Below, piece by piece: positions 40,978 to 53,038 of a stretch of DNA of 60,000 bases. Numbering within the stretch: position 1 is the first letter of the stretch; each line of letters opens with the position of its first letter. Source of the stretch: Apostichopus japonicus. Lineage: Eukaryota > Echinodermata > Holothuroidea > Aspidochirotida > Stichopodidae. The stretch covers positions 21,008,489-21,068,488 of the forward strand of contig NC_092572.1 of the NCBI RefSeq assembly GCF_037975245.1. The letters are read 5' to 3'. Made by a program: the position numbers and the translations under genes. The notes beneath the pieces were generated by a model that ran no database searches, had not been told where the DNA came from, and saw only the letters and a program-made list of their open reading frames with translations.

Positions 40978-43900
40978 TTAAAAAACTACAAAAGGACGAC
41001 CAGCACCCAGCGGAACAAAACACCCTTCCCCAGCACACCACCGTCCAAAAAAGGCAGCCCTAGATAAACGGCGAAAATCGCCTTCGACCTGAAGGCGAAT
41101 GTCAGACTTCACCGCCTCCAGGACTGCCTGCCAACTGGCAAATTTCCCCCTAAAAACAACATCACATCTATTCCTCCAAATAAGTTTTTTTACAACAGAA
41201 GAAACATAAATAATACGCTGCGACACAGCAACGGAACGAACTGGAGGATCTGATCCATATAAAACAAAACCCTGTCCTACCGACCAGGGACGGTCTCCCG
41301 TTAAACGGTCGGTCCAGGACTGAAACCACTCCCTCAAGTTCAAAACAAAGGGGCAATGCCAAAAAACATGGGCAGTACTCTCTAAGCTGTCACAGCCGGT
41401 CCTCGGGCACAGTCCATCACCCAATCGCCAGTGATACCTTTTCAGATTGGTCACCAAGGCACCGTGTGCAATTCTCCATGCAAGATCACGGAGCCTGCAA
41501 CCATTCAGCCTTGAATGCACCGAACGCCATACTTCGACAGGATGACGTCCCTGTACAAAAATTGCATTCAAGGCCCTATCCCGCAAGGAACTGAGAACGA
41601 GGGCCGGCCGTGACAGGTCAACAGGGGGCAACTCAATAAGAGCGGAGCAAATGACACGCACCACTCTGCTTGGTGTGCTACTATGCGGTTCTCTGTTGCT
41701 AAACAGCGCCGGAACCCATCGACGCAAGTGCAACCCGCCCCAAAAACGTACAAAATATGAACAAGGCAACCCTGGGTCAGTTACCGCTACAAACAATTGC
41801 TTAAATAACAAACAAGTCCCCCCTTCTCCAGTTTTTGGTACAATATCGCCCTCTTGACCAGCTCTGTACCACCAGACCATATGAATGAAAAAATCGCCCT
41901 CTCCAACCGCACCAGGACGCGACGCGGAATTGGGTACACCGCGCCCGGGTACCGCAAGATGGGCGAAACGGAACGATTAATAACGGTGACTTTCCCCAAG
42001 ATCGAAAGCCAGCGGGTGCCACAGGGTTTCGAGTCTGCTCTCAAATACCTCAGCCCTCTCGCTCCAGGTGACATCACAAGGTGCATCGTAGCCGAACCAT
42101 ATACCATTAATTTTGATATTCTGATCCGACCACGACGCACCGAATGGTAAGTCTCTGTATCGCCAGCTACCAAGACGAAGGCCCTTTGTCTTTTCTGGAT
42201 TCAACTTCGCCCCGGTAGCTCTCTCAAAAATAGATAAATCCTGCGAGAGTGCGCGAAAGGTGCCCAGACTCGAAACAACACATGTCACGTCATCTGCATA
42301 TTGAGCGCATTTCACTTTGGCACCCCCTGGCACAACGAATGGAACAAGTCTGGAGTCCCTTTCCAAAAGACGAGAGAGGGACTCGCTAAACAAAACATAA
42401 AGTAATGGAGACAGGGCACCCCTGGCGCACCCCCTCTCTACGTTAAAAACCTCCGAACAAAACCCATTTACGATAACAGAACTGAAACTTTCTTGATACA
42501 AAACAGAAATCCATTTACGAAAATTTGGGTGCAACTGAAACGTCTCCAATACATTCATTAAAAAACCGCGATCCACCATGTTAAAGGCCTTCTGCTGGTC
42601 CAGAGACACCAATGCACATGGCAGATCACGCTCAATAACAAAGTCGGTCAAGTCGCGCATCAACCACAAGTTCTGCTGGATGCAATGACCCTTCACTGCA
42701 CAAGTCTGGAGATCACCCACAAGATGCGGCATAGCCAGTGCAAGGCGGTTGCACAAAGCCTTAGCCAGCAACTTGTAGTCCACATTTAACAAGGTGATCG
42801 GACGCTTGTTACGGGGATCCAAGGGGTCCCCAGACTTGGGCAGCAAAGTAATCATGCGTAGACGTTGACTTTGGTTTAACAGTCCGTTTTGGAAGGCGTC
42901 CTCGAAGACGGCTCTGATGTCGGGTCCTATTATTGCCCAGAAGGTTCGGTAGAACTCCCTCGGAAGCCCGTCCGAACCCGGGGACTTGCCATTCTTCATC
43001 TTCGAAAGCGCCTTCCAAAGCTCAACAGTGGTTATTTCGCCCCCCAAAATATCCTTGACATCGTGGGGAACGGTTTTTGAGATTCCCCTCAATAAATCAG
43101 CCTGTGCCGACAAGTCGACATTGCCACGCGTTAAACAAACTCGAATAATACTCTTTATATACGCGGACAATGCCGTGAGGGTCACTAACCACGGTCCCAT
43201 CAGTAGCGCGCACTGACGGGATGCGTCTGTCACCTGCCGATGAGCTAACGGACTGGTAAAACCTCAGTGAAGGGCGCTCCTCGGCTTCCACCGCTTCGAC
43301 ACGGGCCCTGACGCGGGCACCGTGGTACTTTTCATCGAGATAAGTCTGCAAAGCGATGACAGCCAAAGGGTCGCTAAACTTCACCTCCGCGCACAGCTTC
43401 GAGAATTTTTCTCTTCGACGCCGTGCGCGGGTCACGCAATACTGAATTACGTAGCGTTTGATGCGCAACTTGACATCATCCCACCATTGGGATTAGAAGC
43501 AAAGGCCGGCTTCAATGTTTGCCATCCCCTGTACCTGGTCTCGAAACCCTGGCGGAACTCTGCCTCGCCAAGAATCCGACAGTTAAGCTTCCATAGGCCC
43601 CGCCCGATGGGGGAAATGGAAGGCAAAACAAAACGTGCTACTACAGTGTCATGGTCAGAGAGCGGACAGCTGAGCGTCTCGCAACCCGAAAATGTAAAAC
43701 TTACGGGCGCATACACTCGATCTATCCTGGAGGCATCTACTCCGTTAGGCCTCACCCACGTATACACCGTACTACACGGGTGCATATGCCTCCAGACATC
43801 GGCTAAAAGGTGTGCCGAAGTGAATCTGTCCAATTCTGTGATCCCAGCGTCGGGACTAGCAGACACAGAAGCCACGAGTCTGTCAAGACCCGAGTCTGGG

Positions 43901-44337
43901 ACACAGTTAAAGTCTCCGACCATGACACATGGTGCACTACCAGGAACAAAGGAAGGCAGCGTGTTAAAAAATTCTTGTCTAGCAGAAGGCCGATTGGGAG
44001 CATACACATTGCAGAGGGAGATGTTACCCTGTGGATACTTGAAAAGAATGCAAACCAATCGGCCCTCGTGATCCGTCTCCACCCTAGTGACACAACCCGC
44101 CTGACGAGGTGACAGAAGGATGACAGTGCCACAGGATGAAGACGAACCAAACGAAGCATGCAGCCCACCACCCCACTCATAAGCCCATAATGGGACATCT
44201 TCTTCCAAAAAATGTGTTCCTTGCAGGCAAACGCAGTCGACCTCCATTGAAATACAATATTGGAAAATGCGACTGCGCTTGCGATGATCCCTCATGCCAT
44301 TCACGTTCAAAGTGGCAACTGAAAATGTATGGGCCAT
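40978..44337 (-). pseudogene. LINE ORF2: APE endonuclease plus reverse transcriptase
   Basis: Begins MAHTFSVATLNVNGMRDHRK at 44337, about 20 bases after the ORF1 stop. The endonuclease blocks are VDCVCLQGTHF, PCVMVGDFNCVPD, RIDRVYAP and PLSDHDTVVARF. The RT blocks follow (43233-41977): KSPGSDGLPREFYRTFW, VALVSLDQQKAFNMVD, RGCARGALSPLLYVL and the catalytic QYADDVTC (about 42290-42310). The C-terminal part has SILGKVTVIN, FWGGLHLRRWVPAL, GALVTNLKRYHWRLGDG and FWHCPFVLNL. Frameshifts near 43490, 43150 and 42010, plus a 31-base deletion near 41817, disable it. ORF2 nicks DNA and copies element RNA (target-primed reverse transcription). Confidence 0.82.
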
Positions 44338-44357
44338 GAGAGGGCAATGGGGCAAAA

Positions 44358-45460
44358 CTACGCCGACGACGATTCTGTAAGCTTCAAGTGCGCTCTAGAC
44401 GACATATCGTCGTCCGAATCGTCACTTGAGGCCGACCTTTTTAGAGAGGGTTCCCCCATCTCGTCGTACCAGCTCGTCCCAGTGGCACGTTTTGGCTCGA
44501 CGATCACCGAGCCCCCGGAGTCGCTGTCAGACAGAGCCTCCGGAGACCCGATGACCACAGAGTCCCCGGAGTCGCCGTTGGACAGAGTCTCCGGATCTGG
44601 CGATACCGGCGGCGGACTGGGGACGGAACTGGACGAGTTGATAGGGGAAGCTGGTGGAGACTTTCTCGGTGCGGGCACGGGGTTGGGGTCTGCAACTACG
44701 GGGGAAGGGTGAACTAGGTGCATCCGGTTCCCCCTCTTTGCGTGGAGCTTCCTCCGAGGCAGTAGGTGCGCCAGAACTTGGCGCCTTTGATTGACCCCCA
44801 CTCTTTGTCATAAAGACATAAGAGGAGGGGACAAGCGCGAAAAACATGCCCCTCCTTCCCACAGAGTGAGCACACAACTTCGCTTGGGCAAGCAGAGGTA
44901 TCATGCCCAAGACGAAGGCAGCGCCCACACTTTTTGTTTGGGCAGCCCTTGGCTTCGTGCCCGGTCTCCCCACACCTGAAGCAGGAACGAGGCTGACCGG
45001 GGTAACGCACGTGAGCTTTATGCCCGGCAATAAAAAGGGAGGGAATGTCCTGCTTGAGGTCGATCCGAACCTGTCGGTGCCCGTTCAACACCCCAGGGGC
45101 ATGTGCGTTGGAGCACATTTTGATGGCCTTGACAGCCCCAAACCGACCTAAAACAGTTGCGACAAGTTCCTGACGCACCTCTAGTCCTACGTGGATGACA
45201 GTTACCCATACGGAACGCTCGTATGGAGTAACTGTCAAACCTTCAACCCCACTCAGCAACGTGACACCCTTCTGCCGGGTCAGTCACTTGTAAAACGTAC
45301 ATCATAAGTATTACGACCCTGGAGAGCTTGCAACGCATCAACCTCTCCAGGCACAACAACACCCTTAACTCTTTAAAATACTAAAAACTTGCACCGGTGG
45401 AACAGCTTGTTCACCGGTGAAGGTTAACTTAACAATTTTGGAATCACGGCGGGATGCCAT
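44358..45460 (-). pseudogene. LINE ORF1 with three CCHC knuckles
   Basis: Starts MASRRDSKIVKLTFTG at 45460. An early frame break (stop near 45365) is followed by VVPGEVDALQALQGRN and, from about 45259, a long frame: VTVIHVGLEVRQELVATVLG, HRQVRIDLKQDIPSLF, then CFRCGETGHEAKGC, CGRCLRLGHDTSAC and CSLCGKEGHVFRAC. A further shift near 44790 leads to the Ser/Pro/Asp-rich tail, ending TAA at 44358. CCHC-bearing ORF1 of this plan is typical of Tx1-clade LINEs. ORF1 proteins bind the element RNA. Confidence 0.75.
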
Positions 45461-46597
45461 GATACCGAAGGTTGCTGGGCCACAGAGGAGTAACAAAACA
45501 AACTAAAGATAGGTTGGATAAAATACAATATACGATGACTATATACGATAACGATATACCATATGGCGCACACCCGCCTGGCGGGAAGTATAGCACAGTA
45601 CAGTGAAAAACGTTATCAGATCGAGAGCGAGAGCGAAAAAAACACGTCTGCGCTCCACGAAAGCCAACTACCAACTAGGGTCGTTGTTTTATTTGCATAC
45701 TACCACTGCTGCTTGCATTCTTAGAAAGTCACAACATAACGAAGCCAAAATTTTACTGAAAAGTCCGTTGTTTAGATGCTTCAACGATTGAATAAAGTTG
45801 GAGGTAAGAAATGTTCACCCTATTCTTTGCGCACAATGTAATATTGGAAAGTTTAGAAAAACAAGATGTATGCCCGGAGAAAGTAAATTTCCGGTGACTA
45901 TAGTATTGGGAGTAAAGGCCATATTGTTTGGACATCTGTTATCGATCAAACTGTTCGTGGTGAACTGTGATGAACAATTATATGTGTGTAACTCAGGTGA
46001 TATGCAGGTAATATGGACCCGGTCTCCACAGGCCAGTTAGTTTGTATCGCAGAACTGGTGTCAGTACTTAATGTGTCAGGCCTGAGTGTAGGCATGGATG
46101 GATTATGATATTAAATTGGTCATAGTATTAGTCATTCTGTCATTAAGATTAAATTTTTATTCGTTAGTTTTGAATATCGTGTTTTTGTCAATATTTGAGG
46201 AATTTGCATTGGACAGGCACAATTCAGGCCAGGCTTCCAGGAAGTCATCTGGGCAGGGCAAACACAGTGCATATGATTTCATACCACCTTTTTCTTGGGG
46301 GGGGGGGGTCAGGCTAACTGCCCTTACCAAAAGCCCAGATGAAGGCATACTGGACAGTTAAATTACTAGTCCTGTATTGGGTAAGGCACTAAAGGTTGAT
46401 TCAGCTGGCACATTAGTCCTATATTTGGTGCAAACTTCAAAATCAGAAGCAGTATTTCTTATTGTGTACAGCTATCCCATGTCTCTAAACAGTAGTGTGG
46501 TGTCAAAGTACAGCTACAGACCCCGTTGTGTGCTTTTCTCCCTTTTCGTCTTTAACATGAACAGTACAGTGTAGTTTATGTTCATTCCTTGCAGAAT

Positions 46598-48050
46598 GCC
46601 TTCGAAGTATGTCAGGAAGACGGAGCGTGCATCTTGGTCTGAGGAGAATATGCGCCAAGCAGTGGTTAAGGTGCGTCAAGGCATGGGTGTGAAGAGAGCT
46701 GGGAGGTACTGGCTCGAAGGTTTTCTTTCTCGCCATCCAAAATTATCGGTACGTAAAGCAGAGGGCCTATCCCGTGCTAGGGCTATAGGCATGAACAGAA
46801 CCCAAGTCATGGGATTTTTCAAGTCCCTGGAAAATGTCCTCCAAAGGGAAGGGTTCTTTAGGCCCCAGAGAGGATTTACAATGTCGATGAAACTGGTCTT
46901 TCTCTGACAAATAGGCCTGGTGAAGTCATTGCAAGGAAAGGGAAACGTTCTGTTGTCAACATAATTAATGCAGAGAGGGGGGAGAATGTGACAGTAGTGG
47001 CATGTTGCAGTGGTTCTGGTCAGTATGTACCACCCTATGTGATCATGAAAGGTAAAAGGAAGAAGGATGAGTATGCAGATGGTTTGCCTCCTGGATCAAA
47101 GCTGAGCTTGTCTGATTCAGGTTACATTAACACTGAATTGTTTCTGGATTGACTGAAGTTTTTTAGGGGTCATGCAGTAACAGGAAAGGTGGTGTTGATC
47201 ATTGATGGCCATACATCACATGTGAAAAGTGTACAAGTGATAGATTACTGTATCCAGAATGATATTGTTCTTATTTGCCTCCCATCGCACACTACAAAAT
47301 ACCTTCAGCCACTGGACAGGTCAGTGTTCAAGCCATTGAAAGTGCATTATGATTATGCTACAAACAATTGGACGAAGCGCACACCTGGGGCTTCCATTAC
47401 CAAGTATAGATTTGGAGCTTTATTCAACCAGGCATGGGGTTAAAGTTCAACTGTTGCCAATGCAGTGAAGGGATTTGAGGCTTGTGGGATTTATCCTTAT
47501 AATCCACAAGGGATACCTGACGAGGCATTTTCACCTTCAGAATCCTCAGAGAGAGCTGTAGAACTTGCTGGGAAAGAAAGTGCATCTGCATCTGCTGAAT
47601 CATCTTTGAAGGAAACAGAGAGCAACCTCCCTCAAGATGGAAGCAGCGCATTGAATTCCTACTTCGAAAATATCTTGCCTCCACCAGTGTATGAACGAGC
47701 GACTAAGAGCAGGAAGAAACAGAAGACAGGGGAACTGACAACAACGTCATATTTGGAAGAGCTCCGTCAACATGGAGCAGAATCAGAGAGGCAGGGGGGG
47801 GGGGGATCACACAACAAATGCATCATTTAGTGGAGGAAAAAGAAAGAGCAAAGCAAAATAACCAAAACAAAATCCAACTGGTTCTGGTGATGACCCATCA
47901 AACTATTGTGGAATTTGACATGGCTTTTTCTATGATGACAAAGAGAATGCAATGTGGGTACAGTGCTGTAAATGCAAAACACTGGTTCCACGAAGATGTG
48001 TGGATGGGGAAGGGATGAACGTTTTATGTGTGATGACTGTGCCTAAATTT
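46598..48050 (+). pseudogene. pogo/Tigger (CENP-B-like) transposase with C-terminal PHD finger, decayed
   Basis: Begins MPSKYVRKTERASWSEENMR, an HTH-psq-type start, but after GVKRAG it jumps to RYWLEGFLSRHPKLSVRKAE, so about 90 residues of the DNA-binding region are deleted. After a frameshift near 46870 the DDE_1 domain follows: YNVDETGLSLTNRPGEVIA (first Asp), ACCSGSGQYVPPYVIMKGKR, LIIDGHTSHVKS (second Asp), LPSHTTKYLQPLDRSVFKPL (third acidic residue). TGA at about 47149 and TAA at 47441-47443 break the frame. The C-terminal tail is Ser/Glu-rich, then a PHD-like cluster at about 47907-48045 (NYCGI, WVQCCKC, LCDDC-type), also broken. The transposase excises and moves the element; this copy is dead. 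Confidence 0.78.
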
Positions 48051-48479
48051 CTATGTTCCTCAGAGATTTTGTAAAGGTTGAGAATCTTGTGATTTCGTTT
48101 TTTTTTTTTTTTTTTTTTCTACTTTCAAGTAGATGAAAATCATATGCATAGGCTATGATGTACCCTTTTATTACCTGCATGTTGACATTTTAATAAAGTG
48201 AAGCACATACCTTGAAAAATAACTAAAGAGCCATTATTTAGGCAAGATTTTCAGCATTTAGAGTTGAGAAAACTATGGGGTCCATATTACCTGCACATGC
48301 AGGACCCAGTTGACCTTTGACCCTTGCCAAAATTGTCAAATTGGCTCGGATATTCTATCCATACCCATGGTTTGATACGCTCTGTTTTCATGTATCTTGT
48401 CCCAAGAGAAGATTGATCTAGAGTTCATATGCATAATTTTATGAGCTAAAAGGGACCTAAGGGGTCCATATTCCCTTCA

Positions 48480-48690
48480 GTTCTGGCTGTACGGAACACT
48501 ATATTTGTTACTTATATCACCGCTTTATCTGGCTGTCGGGGACACAATATTTGTTTTATATGGATATTCTGTAACAAACTTGCTGGAACACCATTTCCTT
48601 TTATATTGTAATTTGATGAACGCCATGCTGGAACACTATTTCCTTTTATATTATTTGACCATTGGAGGACTCCATACCTGTATATACTGA
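48480..48690 (+). repeat. Right part of the minisatellite flanking the pogo element
   Basis: CTGGCTGTACGGAACACTAT and CTGGCTGTCGGGGACACAAT units alternate with ATTTGTTACTTATATCACCG, then GGAACACCATTTCCTTTTAT and GGAACACTATTTCCTTTTAT units follow. The same unit family ends at 40755 on the left side. Confidence 0.55.
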
Positions 48691-51101
48691 TGTCGTGGAA
48701 TATCAGATGACACCCTAGATGACACCAGCGGGCCAGCCAGCCAACCAGAATCCGAATTTAAATTAAATGTATTGTAATAACATTAACTATTGGGGTGCGC
48801 ACCTGACAACTGTAAGTCATTTTATCTAATTCTTATTCTGGGCCCTGATCAGCTGTATATTGTTTGTTATTCGTAATTATAATTGAATATAATCCAATCC
48901 AGTTGAGTTTTCTATTTTTTACGTGTCTTGCTCTGTGTTTGATCAAGAACAAACATTTATTTTCAGTGGCAAACACCCTTACATACATAAATTTGGAAAT
49001 GTATTACTCTTTAACTACTTCTTGTAGTAATAATTACACCAAATTCCCTTTTTTATGAAATAAATAAATTTCAACCAATATAATACATAATTTATTACTA
49101 CTGGATAACTTTGTCCCATAATATATATCATCTTTTATCCCCATCATCTCCTTATATAGGTCCAGATGCTGTCTTTGGTAGGTGGGACTAGCTTGGATAG
49201 CAGTGTCAGAAAGATTGTGTCATTCCTAATTGGCCACAAAATTCAACTGGTTAGGCATCTAGGCATCTTCGTCATCAAGGGAAAGACATTTTTGGATACG
49301 ACAAGGCCACGACCTTGTGTATGATAGTCAGTGACAGACGTCTGCCATTACTCAGAGCTTCATAGAAAAGGGAGATGCCCTACTGCAACAAACGTGGAGC
49401 TGTAAAGGAATTTCATTTGGGCTCCACATAGAATCAAGGCAATCTATCACACGTGAGAATATCAGACAAGACGGTGACAAACTTCGTAACTAAAATGTTG
49501 CATTATCTGTTGCCAACCTTACCCGAATGGGAAGACCTTATTCAATGACACGCTGCCCTTTCAGCATCCGCCCAAATCACAGGGATACATGGAGGCTTAC
49601 AAAAAGATCTTCAGAGAGCGACTTGTCGCGATTCCGATATCGGATTGATGTTCTCCTGGAAAAGATATACTCTTCAGTCATATCGCAGCAGAGAAAACTT
49701 TCATACAAGTTGCTGTATAGTGTAGGTGGCTATGACTTGACATCGTTCCTTAGGGGCCACTCTTAACGCTGTTTCTAACAGACACTCTACAGACTGAATT
49801 TTTACAACTACGATTATTATTCTCGTGGAAAAGGGTTACTATGATATTACTGTAAACAATTCAGTAGTGCTTTCCAAGAAGCTCCTGTTGAGTTTTTTAA
49901 AGAAATTTGCTCTAACCACAGCTCCGTGGAAGGTCACTTTTACAGAATTTCTGAAGAATCTGAATGGTTACCATCTAACTTCATTAGCAAGGCTGCTTGG
50001 TAGTGGCCTCAAGCCTGCAATGGCAATGTAAATGTGCCCCTTGTCACATCTCATGGTGTGCTTATATCAAGAGACAATTAGTTTTGTATGGGACAAAGGA
50101 GAAAATATTTCCAAGGTGGATTAAAATTTTAAAAATGCTCAAGATGGGTTTGCAAATGTAACAAGGCTTCAAAACCGTGTTCTCTATTTTGTACGAACAA
50201 CAACTATCACAATGTGTGACTTGGAGAAAACACTACCAGTCAATCAAATATAGTAAAAACATCTTATTAAAAAGTATTCATGCTCTGGTTATGCAGATGA
50301 AACATCACGTGAATCAGATCAAAGTTCTGTGGTCGATCCTGGAGATGTTATCCTTGATGGTTACAGCACTAATGATCGTTTTTATTCGCCTCTTGCTTTA
50401 GAGATCCCGTTTGTGGATGAAACCAACATTTAATTTATTGTTTTCATTCTTCAGTCCAACCAGGGAGACAACTGTGATGATGGCTATCAAACAATGCCCT
50501 TGGATTGCAACACGCAAGAACCAACGAGAGTTTGAACAACGTGATTTGGAAGCTTTGTCCAAAAGAAAAAGATGGGGAGCAGCTGATGTTTTGCTCTAAG
50601 ATATGTAAGATACATATAAGATACATTTTATATATACTTTAGATAGCTGAAAAGTATGATGAACCAAAATTCGCACTTCTAGGTCTTGCTGAGGCATAAC
50701 TCTCCTCCATGTTCTATTAACAGACTTTAAGTTCCTATATGTACTTCTAGGACTACACGCTCCTGCATGGTGTACTTGCTCCTCTGAGGAAAGATGAGAT
50801 ACTAGCCTGAATTGGTCTCAGTCTGACAAAGGCTTGGGTGCAAGAACAATTGACAGATGTGCTCCATTTACTTCTCAGAAACTCTAACCAGTTGATTAAT
50901 CAGTTGATTACAGAGAATTCAAGAGTCCTGAATAGTTCAAAGGCAAAATATGTTACAGCATCTGAGGAGTACACTAGCAGTGTGGGAAGGAAATGGAAAT
51001 TTTATGTTGAAAAAAAGTACAAGTATTATTAAAAGCAAACATTTTACTGGTCCAGGGTACCTAACCATCCAAAAGACAATTAAGTGTTATTCTTTTATGT
51101 A
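48691..51101. other. No recognisable gene
   Basis: Scattered ORFs (49527-49766, 49825-50031, 50411-50599, 50838-51032, all +) have no domain I can name. Several may be parts of one decayed coding region on the + strand, but no motif supports a family. Confidence 0.35.
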
Positions 51102-51279
51102 ATAAATTTGCTTTAGTTCCAGGAGGGCGATATATATTCCATTCCATATGATCATTATTATTGCGAACGACGATGGCTTTTTAACTGTGAATAAATTTGC
51201 TTAAGTTCCAGGAGGGCGATATATGTTCCATTCCATATCATCATTATTATTGCGAACGACGATGGCTTTTTAACTGTGA
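51102..51279 (+). repeat. Tandem 89-bp duplication
   Basis: 51102-51190 and 51191-51279 match with about four differences, both running from ATAAATTTGC to TTTTTAACTGTGA. Confidence 0.85.
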
Positions 51280-51740
51280 AGAACGTTCTGTAAAGTGCTC
51301 TCAATTTAACGCTTTCTCTCCACTTCTTCCCCATTGAGCAAGTGTTTTATCACCACCAACCATGTATATCAACTATATTCTAACTTTTTCTTTGTGAAGT
51401 TGTGCCGTTATGGTGAGAGGTAGGCCCAAAGGAATCAAAATAAGCCCAAAATAACTATAACTAGGCCTACAGTGCTAAGTCAGCGCAGACAACGTGGTTC
51501 GAGCTCTGAATCAGAGACGCCGCCCAGCTGGAAAGCTGATTTCGAAAAAGGCATCGGTATGTTGGAAATGGTTTAATTTGCTGCGAGCTCATAAACTACA
51601 CAGAGTATACATATACAACAAGGCCGTGTATAACTTCTGTAGTACTTAATGAGGCTATGCAAGCTTTGTAATTTGACGTTTGGTCTAGGCCTATAGACCA
51701 AATGATTATATGATGACCTATCATAGTTCTTAGCAAGGGC

Positions 51741-52910
51741 CTAGCCTAGTACAACAAGGAATTTGTCTGTTGTTTTCTTATTAATGTTTACATATACTTT
51801 CATAAGGGATTCACATTTCATTTTGATGAAACATTTCATAACCTCAGAACGAAGTATAGAACTAGCTTCCTGAGAAAGAAAGGCACAAACAGTATTCCAC
51901 ATAAATAACAGATGCCGATAACTTTCCATTTTTTCATTAATATACTTTTCAGCTTTACATCTTGTAAGCAAATAATATTTTGAATTTGTACGGTTGTCCT
52001 TACAATTTCTTCCATATGTTTGAAAAAGTAAATACTTTCATTGACTTGGAATAAGCCAGCTTATTCTGTTTTTTAATCCACTCATTTAAATTAGCCAGAA
52101 ATGTTGACATATTGAGCAGCAACTTCCTTGCGCATCTTATTGTATTTTGTTATTAATTTATATGGTACCAATGCATGTTACTCTGTCTGAGTCCTTGCTT
52201 CATGGATCACGTCTAAGGTTGTTGCTGGCATGTCACTTTTCAACTGGAGTTGCTAATTGGGAGGAAAACACCTTTTCCAGGGCATGCTGTCAAAGAAATA
52301 TTTCTTCTTCGGCTTCCCTTTGAATATTGACCTCATTTAGAAGTTTCTGTCATCTTCTTAATGTTTTATTCATTGATCTATACTTGTGGAATTCATGCCA
52401 CATCTAACCCCACACTTTATCAGAAAATGTCGTCCCTCTTAGTTATCGACCACAGTTGTTCTACAGTTTCTGCACCAAACTTGCAACATTTTGCATCTTT
52501 CACATCAAGCTTCACTCTTCTTGATAAATATATGACACTTGATGTTAGCGGGGTCTTTAATTTCAATAAGTCGTCTTCAAATATGTTGTTGATGGCAGTT
52601 CCCAAAAAAGCCACCGCAAGCATCAACCTTCCTAAGGCTTTTTGCAGGATACGCATTCGTGTAAATGAAAGAGAAGAGTTACGACAGTGTTCGAGGAACA
52701 GGCTAAAAGAATAGTCCTACAGCTTTTTTCAACATTGAATGAGAATTCATATTTACGAGTATGCATTTCTTAGTCTTTGGGTCTAAGGATCAACCCCTTC
52801 CATAATTCCACACCCCAGTGCTCAGTGCAATTTGTGACTTTGGATGTTTCTTTAATCAAATCATATGCTTCCTGATCATAAAGTTGTACAGAACAGTAAT
52901 AAATTTCATA
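51741..52910 (-). other. Decayed - strand coding-like region, unrecognised
   Basis: Discontinuous - strand frames at 52900-52770 (YYCSVQLYDQEAYDLIKETS), 52656-52420 (LLKLKTPLTSSVIYLSRRVK) and 51971-51741 (SYRHLLFMWNTVCAFLSQEA) have protein-like composition and the same direction. They might be one broken gene or transposon ORF. No catalytic motif or family is recognised. Confidence 0.22.
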
Positions 52911-52912
52911 TA

Positions 52913-53028
52913 AATGTACTTTTTTTGGCTCACTTGACCTGAGGTTCGTTTGTAAGAATGGGATGGTTTGGTAGTGCCGTTTGGCCGTGACGTTTTGTAT
53001 CCCGTATGACGGGTCACGTAAAAAGCAC
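52913..53028 (+). mobile_element. 116-bp 5'-truncated LINE 3' end with target duplication
   Basis: + strand copy of the same Tx1-type LINE 3' end: TTTTTTGGCTCACTTGACCT to GGGTCACGTAAAAAGCAC. ATTTCATATA flanks it at 52903-52912 and 53029-53038. It is the only + strand copy in the window. Confidence 0.82.
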
Positions 53029-53038
53029 ATTTCATATA

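Larger units (their letters stand above)
40829..45675 (-). mobile_element. Nearly full-length Tx1-type LINE with target-site duplication
   Basis: 5'UTR (45675-45461), ORF1 (45460-44358), ORF2 (44337-40978) and 3'UTR, all on the - strand, end in …CACGTAAAAAGCA. TAGGGTCG(T) occurs at 40821-40829 and again at 45676-45684, a target-site duplication of 8-9 bp. The coding capacity is broken by several single-base frameshifts and a 31-base deletion in ORF2. The same family supplies the fragments at 24.3, 27.4-31.8, 52.9 and 58.6 kb. Confidence 0.82.
40759..48479 (+). mobile_element. pogo/Tigger-type DNA transposon split by a LINE
   Basis: Left end TGAAGGGAATATGGACCC (40759-40776) is matched exactly, 18 of 18, by its reverse complement at 48462-48479. 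Removing the LINE at 40829-45675 leaves an element of about 2.9 kb, a normal size for a transposase-bearing pogo/Tigger element, and its transposase lies at 46598-48050. A second inverted pair, GCAGGTAATATGGACCC at 46004-46020 and its complement at about 48278-48294, is subterminal. A clear TA duplication was not found. Confidence 0.72.

Noticed and set aside
43322-44071. 249-codon + strand ORF
   Set aside because: Shadow of the LINE ORF2 endonuclease, which is on the - strand.
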